64,000 nucleotides of DNA, taken from the NCBI GenBank assembly GCA_027625915.1, contig JANTQA010000023.1:3658001-3722000 (forward strand), written 5' to 3'. Shown piece after piece: positions 24,604 through 36,050 of the stretch. Both the position numbers and the translations under genes were made by a program. The notes under the pieces were generated by a model. That model was not told the origin of the DNA and made no database searches. It saw only the letters and a list, made by a program, of their open reading frames with translations. Position 1 is the stretch's first letter; each line of letters begins with the position of its first letter. Origin of the DNA: Anaeramoeba flamelloides. Taxonomy: Eukaryota > Metamonada > Anaeramoebidae.

Positions 24604-25798
24604 GTGTAAGTACATTTTTCAAATTTTGAGTGCCACCATTTATGTGAAACTGATTTATTTAAATCATTTTTTAACCAAATATATTGATATTTTTCTAAAT
24701 ATAAGAATGGAATATATCCTAGTATTATATATTTTCCCTGCCAACTATAAAATGGAAATTCAAAAAAAGGAAAAAATTGATCAAAAAAAAATAAATAAAA
24801 ATCATTTATTTCTTGGTGTTATCTATAAAATTTGACACAATTACTTATTCTTAATTCGGTTTTGTTTTTAATTCTTCATGGAAAAACTTTTGTTTGTAAA
24901 ATTTTTGAGAAACAAATTACTTTTTATTTCTAAAGAATTTCCAAAATGAATTTAAAAATCCTATTTTCATTTAATTCATATAATTCTTGATTGGGTTTAA
25001 GGAAATAGGATATTTTTTTTTAATTTCTTCTTCAGAAATAAAGGTTTATTGGATGTATTTGTTTGATTTGATAATTATTTATTTTCCATTAAAATGAAAA
25101 CTCAAAATAATTCTGAATCTGATTGATATTTTTTTCTCAATTTTTCTTTTGTTTTAGTTTGAATCTTTTGTTACTATTTTTTATTTCGAGAATTCAATCC
25201 TCTTTGTTTTAATTTTTGAAATAGTATTCTTTATTTTGGTTTTGTTTGATAAAAATATTTTGAGAAATTGAATTTTGAAAGGAAATTTGTAAAAAAATGT
25301 TTGGTAAAATATTAATAAATAGTAATGGTGGCGAGAAATCCAAGGTAATAAATTGTTTGGATTCATTCAAATTAAGAAGATAAGAAAAACAAATCTTCGA
25401 AAATAGACTTGGTCGATTTTTTTTTTTTTCTTTCAACAAATTTATTTGGAAAGGTGATCTTTCGTGTTTGGTCTTCCAAAAGAAAATATTTGTTTCAAAT
25501 ACATACCTTTTTGGGTCTATTTTTTTGGTTTATTCTTGGATTACTTTCTCTCATTCGTATAAACACATTTCTAGATCCAAAACCAAATTTAATAAAACCA
25601 AAAATTTAATCAAAAAAAAATGTTCTAAAAATCGAAAAATTAAAGATTCAACTCTGAAGTATTCGGCTATTTTCACAAATAGAGCTGAGAATGGTGTTTT
25701 TGTTCCAAAGTTTCAATATCTAGTGGCACTCAAAAAATATTTTTCAGTAAGGTTTCCGCAATTAAAATTGTTCAAAATGGTAAAATGTACTTACTTCC
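24604..25798. mobile_element. Element B, copy 1
   Basis: About 1.2 kb, collinear with 41703-42920 at clearly recognisable identity. The ends are degenerate inverted repeats: left AAGTACATTTTTC then ATTTTGAGTGCCAC, right GTGGCACTC, then AATGGTAAAATGTACTTAC. The right end CTTCCTTAA abuts element A copy 2. ORFs here (24518-24835, 25409-25860) are not kept open in the second copy. Confidence 0.7.
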
Positions 25799-25802
25799 TT
25801 AA

Positions 25803-26550
25803 GGGATTAGCGTCTACCAAGGAGAAGCCTATGATCAAAGTATGTTGTTATTGGACCTAATCACATTAGTGGTACATCGTTCAAATGTCTCTAAAAAATC
25901 GATTCTTCAAGTAGTAATATTTGTTGATCTCATCAATTAAAAATGATCTATGTATTAGTAAAAAACTCAACAATTTCAGAATAAAATCTGCATTTCGCCA
26001 TAAATTTAAAGGTTGAATTATCAATATTCAGACTCCAAAGTCACAAAATATCTTTCTTAAATTTGTGGCCAAATGTAGATTAGTTACTAAAAAATTCGTT
26101 TTTTTTTAAAAATTAAATAATTAACCAATAAATTTTTTTGACAAATTATTTCTCAAATCATGCAAATATATTGATGCTATAAGTAGCTTTATCAAAATCA
26201 AACAAAACTAATCAGCCTTTGTGCTTTTATGTTGATGATTATTGAGTTAATCTTTGAAAATAAAAAATTATAAAAATAGTTACTTTTGGAAGTTCTAAAT
26301 CTAAATTATTAAATACCAGAATACTGTATTTTGGAGTTTCTATTTTTAGATTTGGAAAAGGAATTAAAAAAAATTTTTTCAAAATGAAAACTTTTTAATT
26401 GTGATCTTTAGTAAAAAATGTAATAATTTATTGTGCAATAAGATTTATAATAGATTTTTTAGAGCTATTTGAGACATGGTGCACTAATACCATTTGCACC
26501 CAATTACAACATACTTTGATTATAAAGAAATCTCGGGTGACACTAATCCC
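25803..26550. mobile_element. Element A, copy 2
   Basis: 748 bp bounded by TTAA on both sides (25799-25802, 26551-26554). Left end GGGATTAGCGTCTACC, right end GGTGACACTAATCCC; inverted repeats run about 100 bp and include AAGTATGTTGTTATTGG. No coding capacity. It directly adjoins the right end of element B copy 1 and shares its TTAA. Confidence 0.75.
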
Positions 26551-26690
26551 TTAAATTGAAAAGTTTTCATTAATTCAATTTTGTCTCATTTTTTTCAAAC
26601 AACTTGTTCAGGTTTTGATATTATGTCTGAAATTAAATTTGATATATCAAGATAAAACATTTTATTTCCTCTTGAAAGTAATAACAAATA

Positions 26691-26939
26691 CAGTACTAGC
26701 ACTTTTTAACACACAGTTAAGATCACATAAAAGGCACAATATAATCATAATAAAGCACAAATATATCTAATAACACACAAAATAAGATTGGCCAAATAAC
26801 ACACAAAAAAGATTCTCTTTTTTTTTTGTACCCAAACAATAATCTCAAAAAAAAAATTATGTGCTTTTATATTCAATTATTGTTACATAAAAACATTTGT
26901 TATCTGCTAAATTGTGTGCTTTAAAAAGTCATGGGACTG
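26691..26939. mobile_element. MITE E, Tc1/mariner-like, 249 bp
   Basis: Flanked by TA (26689-26690, 26940-26941). Left end CAGTACTAGCACTTTTTAAC, right end TTAAAAAGTCATGGGACTG; both arms continue with ACACA/TGTGT motifs. A different family from the CAGTCAG MITE. Confidence 0.6.
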
Positions 26940-27147
26940 TATTTGAGATGAAGGAATTCTTTGGTTCAGAGATCTAATATTATTTTTAACTCAATTACGC
27001 TTATCATGTTCAAATTGGTTTCCTAAAAAGGAAGGAGATTTTTTTTATTGTTCAAGAATCTGAAATGAAATGGTATTTGAATAAAGTAAAAGAGAAAAAA
27101 AAATCTAGAAAAAGAAAAAGAAAAAGAAAAGGAAAATTGAAAAATTA

Positions 27148-28208
27148 TTACTTTGGTTTAAGTCTTCTAGTTTTAATCCCTTCAAAACTATTAAACACTG
27201 CTTTGGCCTTTTTAATTTTAATTAATTTTTCTTGGGTAAATGGCAGTGAAGGGAGTTGGCTTTTAATAAAAAAAAATTCTTTTTTAAGATCTTCGACTTT
27301 GGAAATCATTTTTTAAATTTGTTCATTTTCAAATGTATTTGGGAGATACTTCTCGATTTGTAAGCATAGCTTGGGACTAAAGGTGTCTAAAACAAGTTGT
27401 AAAATTGCGATGGCGATTTGAGAGGGTGTATAAAGAAGCCCACAATCCGTTACCGAAGCTAAGGCAGCGGACTTTTTGCATTTTGTATATATTTCGGTCA
27501 AGACACGTTGTTTGTTTTTTTTGTTGATGACTTTTAAATCTTCCGCCTGTCTGATGTGATCGTGTTGTAAGGCATCAATGGAAACACCAAACATCGATCG
27601 TAAGGGCGTGTAAACCACCAGATTGAATTTTAAATTTTCCAAAACAATAATCTCATTCTGCTTAATGACGCTTGCACTGCAATTCTGTTTTCCCAAGTCA
27701 CGCAACAACAAACCGCCACGCTCCTTTCTTGGAATTAACTTGGTTGATTCAATCAGCTGATCTTCGGCTTTGCAGGCCAAAAAAATGATCGACAGGATAT
27801 ATTTGGATGGGAAGTGTTCGATTGGTGAGCAGTTTAAATAAAATCGTTTCAGGAAGATTGAGCTTGTTAAACCTACTTTTTCTGGGAATTTATAATATTT
27901 TTTGGAATAAGTTATGACTCTTGACGCCCAATATTGAATAACTAATTCACACTCTTCACTTGTTGGGATTTTTTTTTTGATTTCTCACTTTTTTTTATTT
28001 TGTTTTGTTTGTTTTGTGTTCGTATTTTTGAGTAGTTTTGGTTTGGCGAATGGTTTGGTGGATACGCTTTTAAAAAAAAAGTAAAACACTGACTTACATT
28101 TTTTTGTATGGACAGAAGTGCATTGGAATATGTAGATTCTCTTTTTTTGGATAATGAATCAGAGGTGAAGTACCAATTTTTGTATTGTGTTGAATCAAGA
28201 AAAGACAT
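27148..28208 (-). CDS. Cyclin H (CDK-activating kinase / TFIIH subunit)
   Basis: Exon 1 (ATG at 28208, ends 28098) encodes TQYKNWYFTSDSL, like the cyclin H N-terminus, and is followed by GTAAGT. Exon 2 starts near 27983 after GTGAG and encodes both cyclin boxes: SSIFLKRFYLNCSPIEHFP, FLACKAEDQ, LENLKFNLVVYTPLRS and GLLYTPSQIAIAIL are hallmark cyclin H segments. It should bind CDK7 in the nucleus. Two oddities. As read, the exon junction is one base out of phase, next to an A10 run, so either the run length or the acceptor is wrong. The frame has an in-frame TAA at 27315-27313, yet the same frame continues for 54 sense codons (KMISKVEDLKKEF to RRLKPK, TAA at 27148) that resemble the C-terminal helix and tail of cyclin H. 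The intron is about 114 bp. Confidence 0.82.
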
Positions 28209-28344
28209 TGAAAAATTCAAGACTATGAAAAAAAAATGAAAATTGACTGAGCGATTGGGGAAAAAATCTTCGATTTGATTTTCTTAAAAAACCAAAATTT
28301 AATGGTTAACTTTTCTGAAAAAAAAACCAAGTGATTATTTTTTT

Positions 28345-28955
28345 TTTATTATAAGAATAGCTTTGGATAATCTTTTTGATATAGCCATAATAAAATTATT
28401 AAAACCTTTGATAAATTAACGATATGTTGATCCAAAACTTTGATATTGTCCAATCACAAAAATTCAATTTTTAATTACAACATTAATAGAACCTGAATAT
28501 GAAAAGTAAGATTAATTAAAAAAAGAAGAAATTATTAACTTCAAATAATAATCCATGGTATTATTTTCAATCAAATTAACAAACACAATTTGAATCTACT
28601 TTATTATCTAAATCATAATTGTGGTTTTGGAGATCTCGAAAATTGTCTTATTTTTTCAACAAATTCTTAATGATTGATCAATTAAAGAAAAATCCTGACC
28701 AAAATATATTGTAAAAAAAACTGCCATTGTGTTGAATCATCTATTTTGTTTTTATTTATTTATTCTTTTATTAATCATCTTACTTTTCATATTCAGGTTC
28801 TATTAATGTTGTAATTAAAAATTGAATTTTTGTGATAGGATAATTTCAAAGTTTTGGATCAACAGATCGTTAATTTATCAAAGGTTGTAATAATATTATT
28901 ATGGCTATATACAAAAGATTATCCAATGCAATTCGTATAATATTAAAAAAGGTGA
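28345..28955. mobile_element. Foldback element FB1
   Basis: About 600 bp with inverted arms of 130 bp or more: ATAGCCATAATAAAATTAT at 28381 mirrors ATAATATTATTATGGCTAT near 28905, and the arms continue through TTGATCCAAAACTTTGA and TTTTTAATTACAACATTAA. The arms extend outward to the matching GCTTTGGATAATC and GATTATCCAATGC. No coding. It lies between cyclin H and the syntaxin gene. Its interior matches the interior of FB2. Confidence 0.7.
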
Positions 28956-29542
28956 GTAAGAATATTCTTATAATTTCATTTTTTATGAATTCATTATTAT
29001 TTCATAATTTCCATTTCAAATCTAAGCAAAAACCAATTCCTCAAGCTGTTTTAAATATTTTTCCAGTTTATTTTACAAGTTTGAAATGTATTGAAATTTC
29101 AACTTGAAATTGAAAAGCCACAAAAGCCATTTTACTTGTTTTTCATTTCTTTTAAAAAAATTTTCAATCAAAAATCTATTTGAAAATTTTTTGTTGTTTT
29201 TGATATTTATATTGATTTTTAACTTTGAAAGAGGAAATATGTTGTCCAATTTCTTCAGAATTCGAAGTCTTTTTAAGAAGTGAAGGTAAAATAACACAAT
29301 AACTTAACACTCTCAAAGGTGGGAACATAGTCCTTATAAAGTTTGTACCACTATCATTAATATATGAAAACTAACTCCCAACAAAAAGGAAAACAAAACC
29401 CCGTACCTTATGTTAGTTATTAAAATATAACTCCTAAACATTTTTTTATTTGTCACAAACACTTGTTTTCTGTTTGTGACTTGTTATAATTCTTTTGGTT
29501 TTGTCATTTTTTTAAAAATTGTTTTTTCACAAATTTTTTCCA

Positions 29543-32500
29543 ATGACAACAAGAAATTTAACAAAAAAATTCTTGGACTTACGATCAAATATTTACCCAA
29601 CTCTTCCAACTTCTTTTGAAACAAATAAAACAAAATTCGATATAAAAAACTCTCAAGAAGATATAAAGCTTCTTTCTGAAGATTCAGAAATCAACAATGA
29701 AGAATACCTTGTTACAATTCCCCTTCAGCCAGCATACTTTGATCACATACCTGAAGTAGAAAAAGAAATCTCAGAAATTGAACAAAAAAGTATTTCTCTT
29801 TCTCGTCACCTTCTCTATTTATTTTTTCTCTTTTAAATTTTTTTTTATTGATTCTTTTTAATTTCAAAATGGTTCAAAAAATATCAGAAATACCTTTTTT
29901 GTTTTTCTCAAGTTAAAGAAGAAAAATAGAGAATCTGATTTTATTTTGATCACACTAATAAAGGAATTCTTGAAAAATATAAGACTAAACAAGAAAAAAT
30001 AATTTCTTTCGAAACAAATCTGTGAAATTAATAATTTACAGTGGTTAAAAATGCAGATGTTTAGAAAATAAAAACTCATCATGATCATGAAAAAATTTTT
30101 CCAAAAAAAAATTAAACATTTTCTAATTTTCTTCTTTTGAAAACCTCAATTCTAATAAACACTATTAGTGAATAAAAGATCTTTGATCAAAAAATAAAAT
30201 CAAAGATATTTTGCAATTTACAGTTGTGGAAAAAAAGTGAAACATGGTTTTTAATTCTGAACATAACTGTAAACCAAAACTAGTATCAATTCAAAGAAGA
30301 AACCTATTAACTTTTAATAATAATCCATTATATTATTATCAATCAAACCAACAAAGGTAATTTAAATCTACTTTCAAATCGAAATTGTTTATGTGTGGTT
30401 TTGGAGATCTCCAAAATATCAAATTTTTTGAACAAATTTTTAATTAAGGGAGTAGCTACACCATAAGACATGATAAAAATTTGAGAGAGATGAGATAAGA
30501 ATATTTTATTTTAGTAGCGTGTGATCGTATGATTCTCTAAAAATTTTTTTAAAAAAAATATTTGTTATTTTAATTTTTAGTAATGTTCAACAATAAAAAA
30601 ATTGAGATTAAATTGATAAAATAGTTTTTTTTTTTTTTTTTTTTTATTAAAATAAACTTAATTCCAAAAATTTGGGCACAGTTTAAACAGTTGGAAGAAT
30701 AACAATACCATGATTTACATCCAATTGGAAATAATCTGATTTAACAAACTATTTCATTTTTTGTCTTTTTTGTTTTGTTTTCATTTCCCTTTTTCGAGTT
30801 ACTAAATATGTTTGGTTAGATCTGAAATTTTTTTTTGATGGTTGATAGAAGGTTTGTGTTGAGTTTCAAAAATTGAAAAATCCACATACGATTGGTCCAT
30901 GGTATCTTATCATTTGATCGATCAACCATTGTTGTTGTAATTTTAACAAATCTACCAATACATTTTTTGTTCAAACTCCTTCATTTCAAACTCGTTTCCT
31001 TATTTTGGACACACCAATTTTGATTTTCTGTTTAATATTGTTTTCTTTTATTTGGATGAAAATGATTAGTTATAAAACCATGAATACTATGCTACTTAAA
31101 TGTGCTTTTATATTAGGTTTGGAAAAATATAATAAATTGGGTTTTTGTTTTCCTATTTTTGATTTTAGAGATGTGTTAAAATTTTTGGAATGTGGTTTAA
31201 TTATTTTTTTTTGGGAGAAGATAATTTTAGATTCTTAGAAGAAAACTTCGAGGTATTTTGTGATTTAAACTTTGATAGAATATAATCGTATTCACTTCTC
31301 CAATTCCACCAAACCCAACGATTTGAAATCCTAACAAGTAATGTTTTGACTTAATTATTATTTTTTTGGGATTCTTCTAGTTATTTAAGTCTCATTTATG
31401 TTTTCTTTTATGACTCTCTCAATTGTAATGTTGCTGTTCATTTTTAACAAAATCCATTAATCCCAAATGTCACTGATATTAAAATATTTCTAATTGTTTA
31501 TGTTGACATGATTAAAACAATTCAAAAATGATGAAAAAATAAAAAATGAAAAAATTAAATGCCACAATAGAATGTTGAGATAAGGATAAAAGATAAGTCA
31601 TTCAACACTTGAAACACTATTTTTTACAATTCAACTCAGCATTCTATTGTGGCAATTTCTTTGACACTTTTAAAAAAAAAAATTGAAAAATCTAATGAAT
31701 GAAGTACTTTAAAGAATAAAAATCAATGACGCACTACCAGAGTAAGAAATGTTATTTTCTGATCCTCTTTAGAATTGCAAAAAAGTAAAAACATTTTCCT
31801 TTACCATAGCTACTCCCTTAATTGATCAATCAAAGAAAAACCCATACCTAAAGATAGTATAAAAAAAAACTGTTATTGTGGCGAATCCTTCATTTTGTCT
31901 TTATTTATTTATTTATTCTTTTATTAAATTATCTTACTTTGAATTTTCAGTCATGTTGCTAATTAAAAACCGTTTTTCACTTTTTTTCCACAACCATTAA
32001 GTTGAAAAATCCAATTTTCCAGGTTCAGTTAATATTTGTGTTAAAATTTAATAGTAAAAATTTTAAATAATTTTTTGCTGTTAGCTAATAGGCCATTTGA
32101 TATATATTTTAAAAGTATTTTAAATCTGATAAATATCTTTTAAATAGGAAATCAATTATTTTGACTATTAAAGAATTATTTGTATTTTTAAATTGGAAAA
32201 AATATTTTTTTTTTGATTTTTCCGTTAGGTTTTCCAGAATTCAAAGGAATTTAGTAAAATCTAAGATTTTACTCAATTCTTTTGGATTCTGGAAAACCAC
32301 GGTTATCTTTTCTCTAGTTTTATGTTTATTTATAAAATCAATGGATTTTTGTTAGGTTTTTTGGGTTTTCTATTTATTTGTGAAGTGTTCTAGATTTTTT
32401 TTAATTTGAGAAATAAAAAGAAAATTTTGGAAATTTTCCTTTAATTTCTTGAATTAAAAAAAAGCTAGGAACTCTACGGACACTTTCATTAGGTTTTTTC

Positions 32501-35500
32501 TAATTTTTGAAATGAACAGAAAATTTAAGAAATTTTAGGTTTATTTCAAAAAGTAAAAAAACCCGTGGTTAGATTTTCCGACTTTAAAAGAATTGAGTAA
32601 AAACTATGATTTTTCTCTATTCTTTTGAATACTGGAAAAGTTAGGCACTCTACGGACACTTTCGTTATCTTTTCCAGGATTTGAAACAATAGAGTAAAAT
32701 TCATAGATTTTGCAGAATTATTTTGAATCCTGGAAAATATAGGACACATGATAAATATCATCAGTTATTTTTTTTCAGTATTTGAGTTTTTTGGAAGAGT
32801 GGAGCGTTTTCAAAACTATTCGTTATTATCTATTCAAAAAAATATCCGAAAGTTGAAATTAACGAAAATCCATTGTCACATCCATTTAAAAAATTTTACC
32901 CCAAAATAGACATTTTTTTCAATACTTGAGACTTTTAAAAATTGTAGTAAACTAACATTAATGAATACAACAACCTCAATGTTTTTAAGAACTGGAATGT
33001 TGATTCTATTCTGAATAAACTCAATTAACAAAGGGTGAAATGGTAATTGAAGTAATAGGTTTGTCTAACTTGGAATTTTCAATTTTATATTTTTCATACT
33101 AGCAATGTTTCAAAATAAAACCGATTCTTTTTTTCTTCTTGTTCCAATGCAACTTCTAATTCAGTACCCAGTAATATACCTAAGGTCAAACCATTTTTAA
33201 AGGTAAACTCCCTGATATTTTAACTCAATATTTAAAATAAATTTTTTAGCAATTTTATTTCTTGATGATTTAGAAGCCTTTTTTTTTGAATTTTTTTGTT
33301 TTTTTGTAATCCAAAAATTAATCAAAAAATAACTCCATTTATCGAGATAAATTATTCCATTTGATCTTTCATTTTTAGAATTTCTTTTTTTATGCTAGAA
33401 CTTTAATGAAGCGGAGATTGTATTTATTTATGGTGTATTACCCATTTCTTTGATCATTCAGTCTGTAAGCCTTCTAGAAAAAAAGAAGCACGTTGTTTTG
33501 ATTTGCATCGTGGGTTAACCAAGTTTAGTATAGGTTACTTTAACAACAGTAGTTTTAAATCCCGATTAAATTCAAATCCAAAAATTCAAAATTAAAGATG
33601 TTTCACTGAATTTATACAATGTAACAACAATTAAATCATTTAACTTTCTCTTTTATTTATTTCGTTTTACAAAAATATTTTTTTACCTTTAGTTCTGCAA
33701 CTTGAAGAATTACACACAAAACACTTAACCATAGAGTTTAAGGACACTATGGAAGAAGAGCATTCAATTCAAATTATAACTGCAAAAATTTCTCGAATGT
33801 TTGTTTCCTGTGAAAAAAAAATACGACTTGTAAATTTCTTTTTTCTTTGCCTTTTTTTTTTTTTCTTTTTTTATGTTTTCGTTTATGTTAGGTAATGGCT
33901 TATGTACACTTCGGACAAGAATGACATATTTTTTAAAAAAAATTACTTTTTCTTTTATTTTCCAAATAATTTCACTATCAATCTATACTATCTCTGTTAA
34001 TCGTACAAAAGAATAAATTAAAAATGAATATACAAATGAAAAATAATAATAATAGCCTAATATACTTTTATACTAGTCCAAAAACAATACTAATTGGAAT
34101 CTAAATATATAATAGTTTGTTAAATATTAAATTTTTCTTATAATAAGTTCAAACACCTCTAAAAATTTCAATAAAAAATCAATTAAAAAGATTAATACAA
34201 ATAATATTTAAACTAAATTTAGGGGAAAAAAAATTAAAAGCGAGGTTGAGAATTTAATTTCTTTTGTAGTAAAATATTTTCTTTTTTTTTTTCAGGAATT
34301 AACTTTTATTCATTTCAGCTAAATTTTAATTTTTTTAAAAATAATTATCTCTCAAAATTTTATACATTGATTTAGAATCCTTATTAATTTTTTTTTCAAA
34401 ATTATTATTTTTTGGAATTCTGTGTTATAAAAGAGATACATGATATTCAATAGTCTTGTTTCTAAAACTTTTCCCTATATTTATATATATATATATATAT
34501 ATATCTGATCTTTCAAAAAAAAATAAATTCGTAATATTTTTTAATAGAATTTTCAATATTCTACACAAGTTTTTGTCAATTAATTAAATTATTTTTTTTA
34601 GATTAATTTTTTATAATCAACAAATAAAAGAGTATAATTTTAATTGTACTCTTAAAGTGTTTTACCATGCAATAAGTTGGTAATTCTTTTTCATTTTCGA
34701 ATTTAAAAAAATAAAAATATTAATTTTTGAAAATTATTATAAAGTTTAATAGATTACTTGAAACAGATTTTATTCAACAGTATACTCACTTTGAATTAAA
34801 AATTGTTGAAAATCAAAATTCTCATAAAAGAAATTTTACTTTTATTGTTTTTATTTTTTAAAAAATAACAAATAATATTTTTTCTTTATTTAATATTTGA
34901 GCAAAACAAAAGCAATTATCATAAATCCAAATCTTCTTTTTTTTATGTTTTTTTTTATTTTTGAAGGAAAGAAAATTAATTTAGTCTTATAGCCGTTAGT
35001 TTTTTTGACTTTCGGAAATAAAAAGAAAATTTATTAAATTTTCAGTATATCTCTGAAATTAAAAAAAACCTAACGGCTATAAGACGAAATTAATTTTCTT
35101 TCCTTCAAAATAATAATAAAAAATAATAATAAATTTCAATTTTTATAACATCTATTTTTTTAAGAACTTCACGATATACACAAATAAAACACTTCACTTT
35201 CTGAGAAAATAATTAATTCAATTTTTTCAATAATTAAAAACACTTTCCATAAAATTTGATCTCGATATCTTGTAATTAAAAAAATCATTTTCAAACTTGA
35301 AAAAGAATATCAATCAAGTTAAAAGGTCAAGCACAAAAATAAAGTCAAATTACATTTGAATATAACCTTGGAGATTTTTTTTTGTTTGGGAATTGATATA
35401 TTCTGTATTAATCATAATTTAACTTTAAATTATATATTAATTTTTATTTCTAACCATTTTATTGATAATTATCAAAGATCGGTGGAAATTTATATGAAAA

Positions 35501-36050
35501 GAAAGCGCTAAATTCCAATGAAACAGTCAAACGAAACATTCAAATTAATTTTGCAAAAAAGCTATCCAATTTATCGAATAATTTCCGTAAAAAACAAAAT
35601 CTTTATCTCGATGAAATCAAAAAAAGAGAAGAACGATTAAAGCAATTCGGCAGTGATGATGAAGAATTTCTTCAATTTGGGTTAAATGAAAATTCAACAG
35701 ATGATGAATTTATGTATACAGATAAAGGATTCACTGAAAATCAAAAATCAAGAGTCAAAATGAAAAAAAAGGAAATTAATGATCAAACACAAGAAATCAA
35801 AAATATTGTAGAATCCATATCAGGTCTTGCAGAAATAATGAAGGATTTATCAATATTAGTCATTGAACAAGGCACGCTTATTGACCGAATAGATTATAAT
35901 ATAGAACAGGTTGTAGAACATACAGAACAAGCCTTGCAAGAACACAGAAAGGCTAACAAATATCAAAAAGCTTTTCGAATGAACCTTTGTATTTTATTGT
36001 TATTTGTTATAGTTACAATATTGGTTATTGTAATAATTTTTAAAAATTAA
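29543..36050 (+). CDS. Syntaxin-16/Tlg2-type Qa-SNARE, three exons, 318 aa
   Basis: Exons 29543-29789, 33693-33829 and 35478-36050 join in phase (247 + 137 + 573 = 957 nt). The start MTTRNLTKKFLDLRS matches the syntaxin-16 N-terminus; the upstream open frame begins with TTG and was not used. Exon 2 gives LEELHTKHL and EEEHSIQIITAKISRMF (Habc region). Exon 3 gives the third Habc helix (LSNLSNNFRKKQNLYL), GFTENQ, the SNARE motif (about 225-285, with the central-layer Gln at 259 in VIEQGTLIDRIDYNIE) and a C-terminal transmembrane helix (296-316) with a two-residue tail. It should act in endosome-to-trans-Golgi fusion. Introns are 3903 and 1648 bp, with GTATTT/TTTAG and GTAAAT/CAAAG borders. Both contain mobile repeats. 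Confidence 0.9.
30223..31994. mobile_element. Foldback element FB2 (Tc1-like ends), interrupted by element C
   Basis: Left end GTTGTGGAAAAAAAGTGAAA, right end the reverse complement (CACTTTTTTTCCACAAC). Inner arms (GGTTTTGGAGATCTCC, TTTATTTATTCTTTTATTAA) match the interior of FB1. Element C sits in the middle; without it the copy would be about 400 bp. It lies in intron 1 of the syntaxin gene. Confidence 0.7.
30448..31817. mobile_element. Element C (GGGAGTAGCTA ends), nested in FB2
   Basis: About 1.37 kb with TTAA on each side (30444-30447, 31818-31821). Terminal inverted repeat GGGAGTAGCTA/TAGCTACTCCC. The left part (30668-31010) is a diverged copy of repeat R. The ORF at 31005-31238 has no homologue in the other R copies. 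A second inverted pair inside involves GCCACAATAGAATG near 31561 and CATTCTATTGTGGC near 31640. Confidence 0.7.
32215..32750. repeat. Hairpin/decamer array HR4
   Basis: Palindromic modules at 32230-32297 (CCAGAATTCAAAGGAAT type), 32393-32462 (AATTTGAGAAATAAAAAG type), 32493-32563 (ATTTTTGAAATGAACAG type), 32570-32640 and 32668-32742. Spacers are GGAACTCTAC GGACACTTTC ATTAGG and GGCACTCTAC GGACACTTTC GTTATC. In intron 1 of the syntaxin gene. Confidence 0.7.
34478..34504. repeat. AT dinucleotide microsatellite
   Basis: Uninterrupted TA run in intron 2 of the syntaxin gene; a similar run lies near 60800-60828. Confidence 0.8.
34966..35108. repeat. HR5: single hairpin module with long symmetric flanks
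   Basis: AAGAAAATTAATTTAGTC then TTATAGCCGTTAG on the left mirror CTAACGGCTATAA then GACGAAATTAATTTTC on the right, around an AAATAAAAAGAAAATTT-type hairpin. The simplest complete unit of the HR family; its right edge matches HR2. No decamer spacer here. Confidence 0.65.

Noticed and set aside
27313-27315. TAA read as an amino acid (altered genetic code)
   Set aside because: All other genes here use CAA for Gln and end in TAA or TGA, with no in-frame TAA elsewhere.
31005-31238. 77-aa ORF
   Set aside because: Inside element C; not conserved in the other copies of repeat R.
33105-33202. ATG-initiated MFQNKTDSFF resembling the Tlg2 N-terminal peptide, with a donor after it
   Set aside because: The true first exon at 29543-29789 joins in phase to 33693; this stretch lies inside intron 1, changes frame, and belongs to a repeat also seen near 37640.
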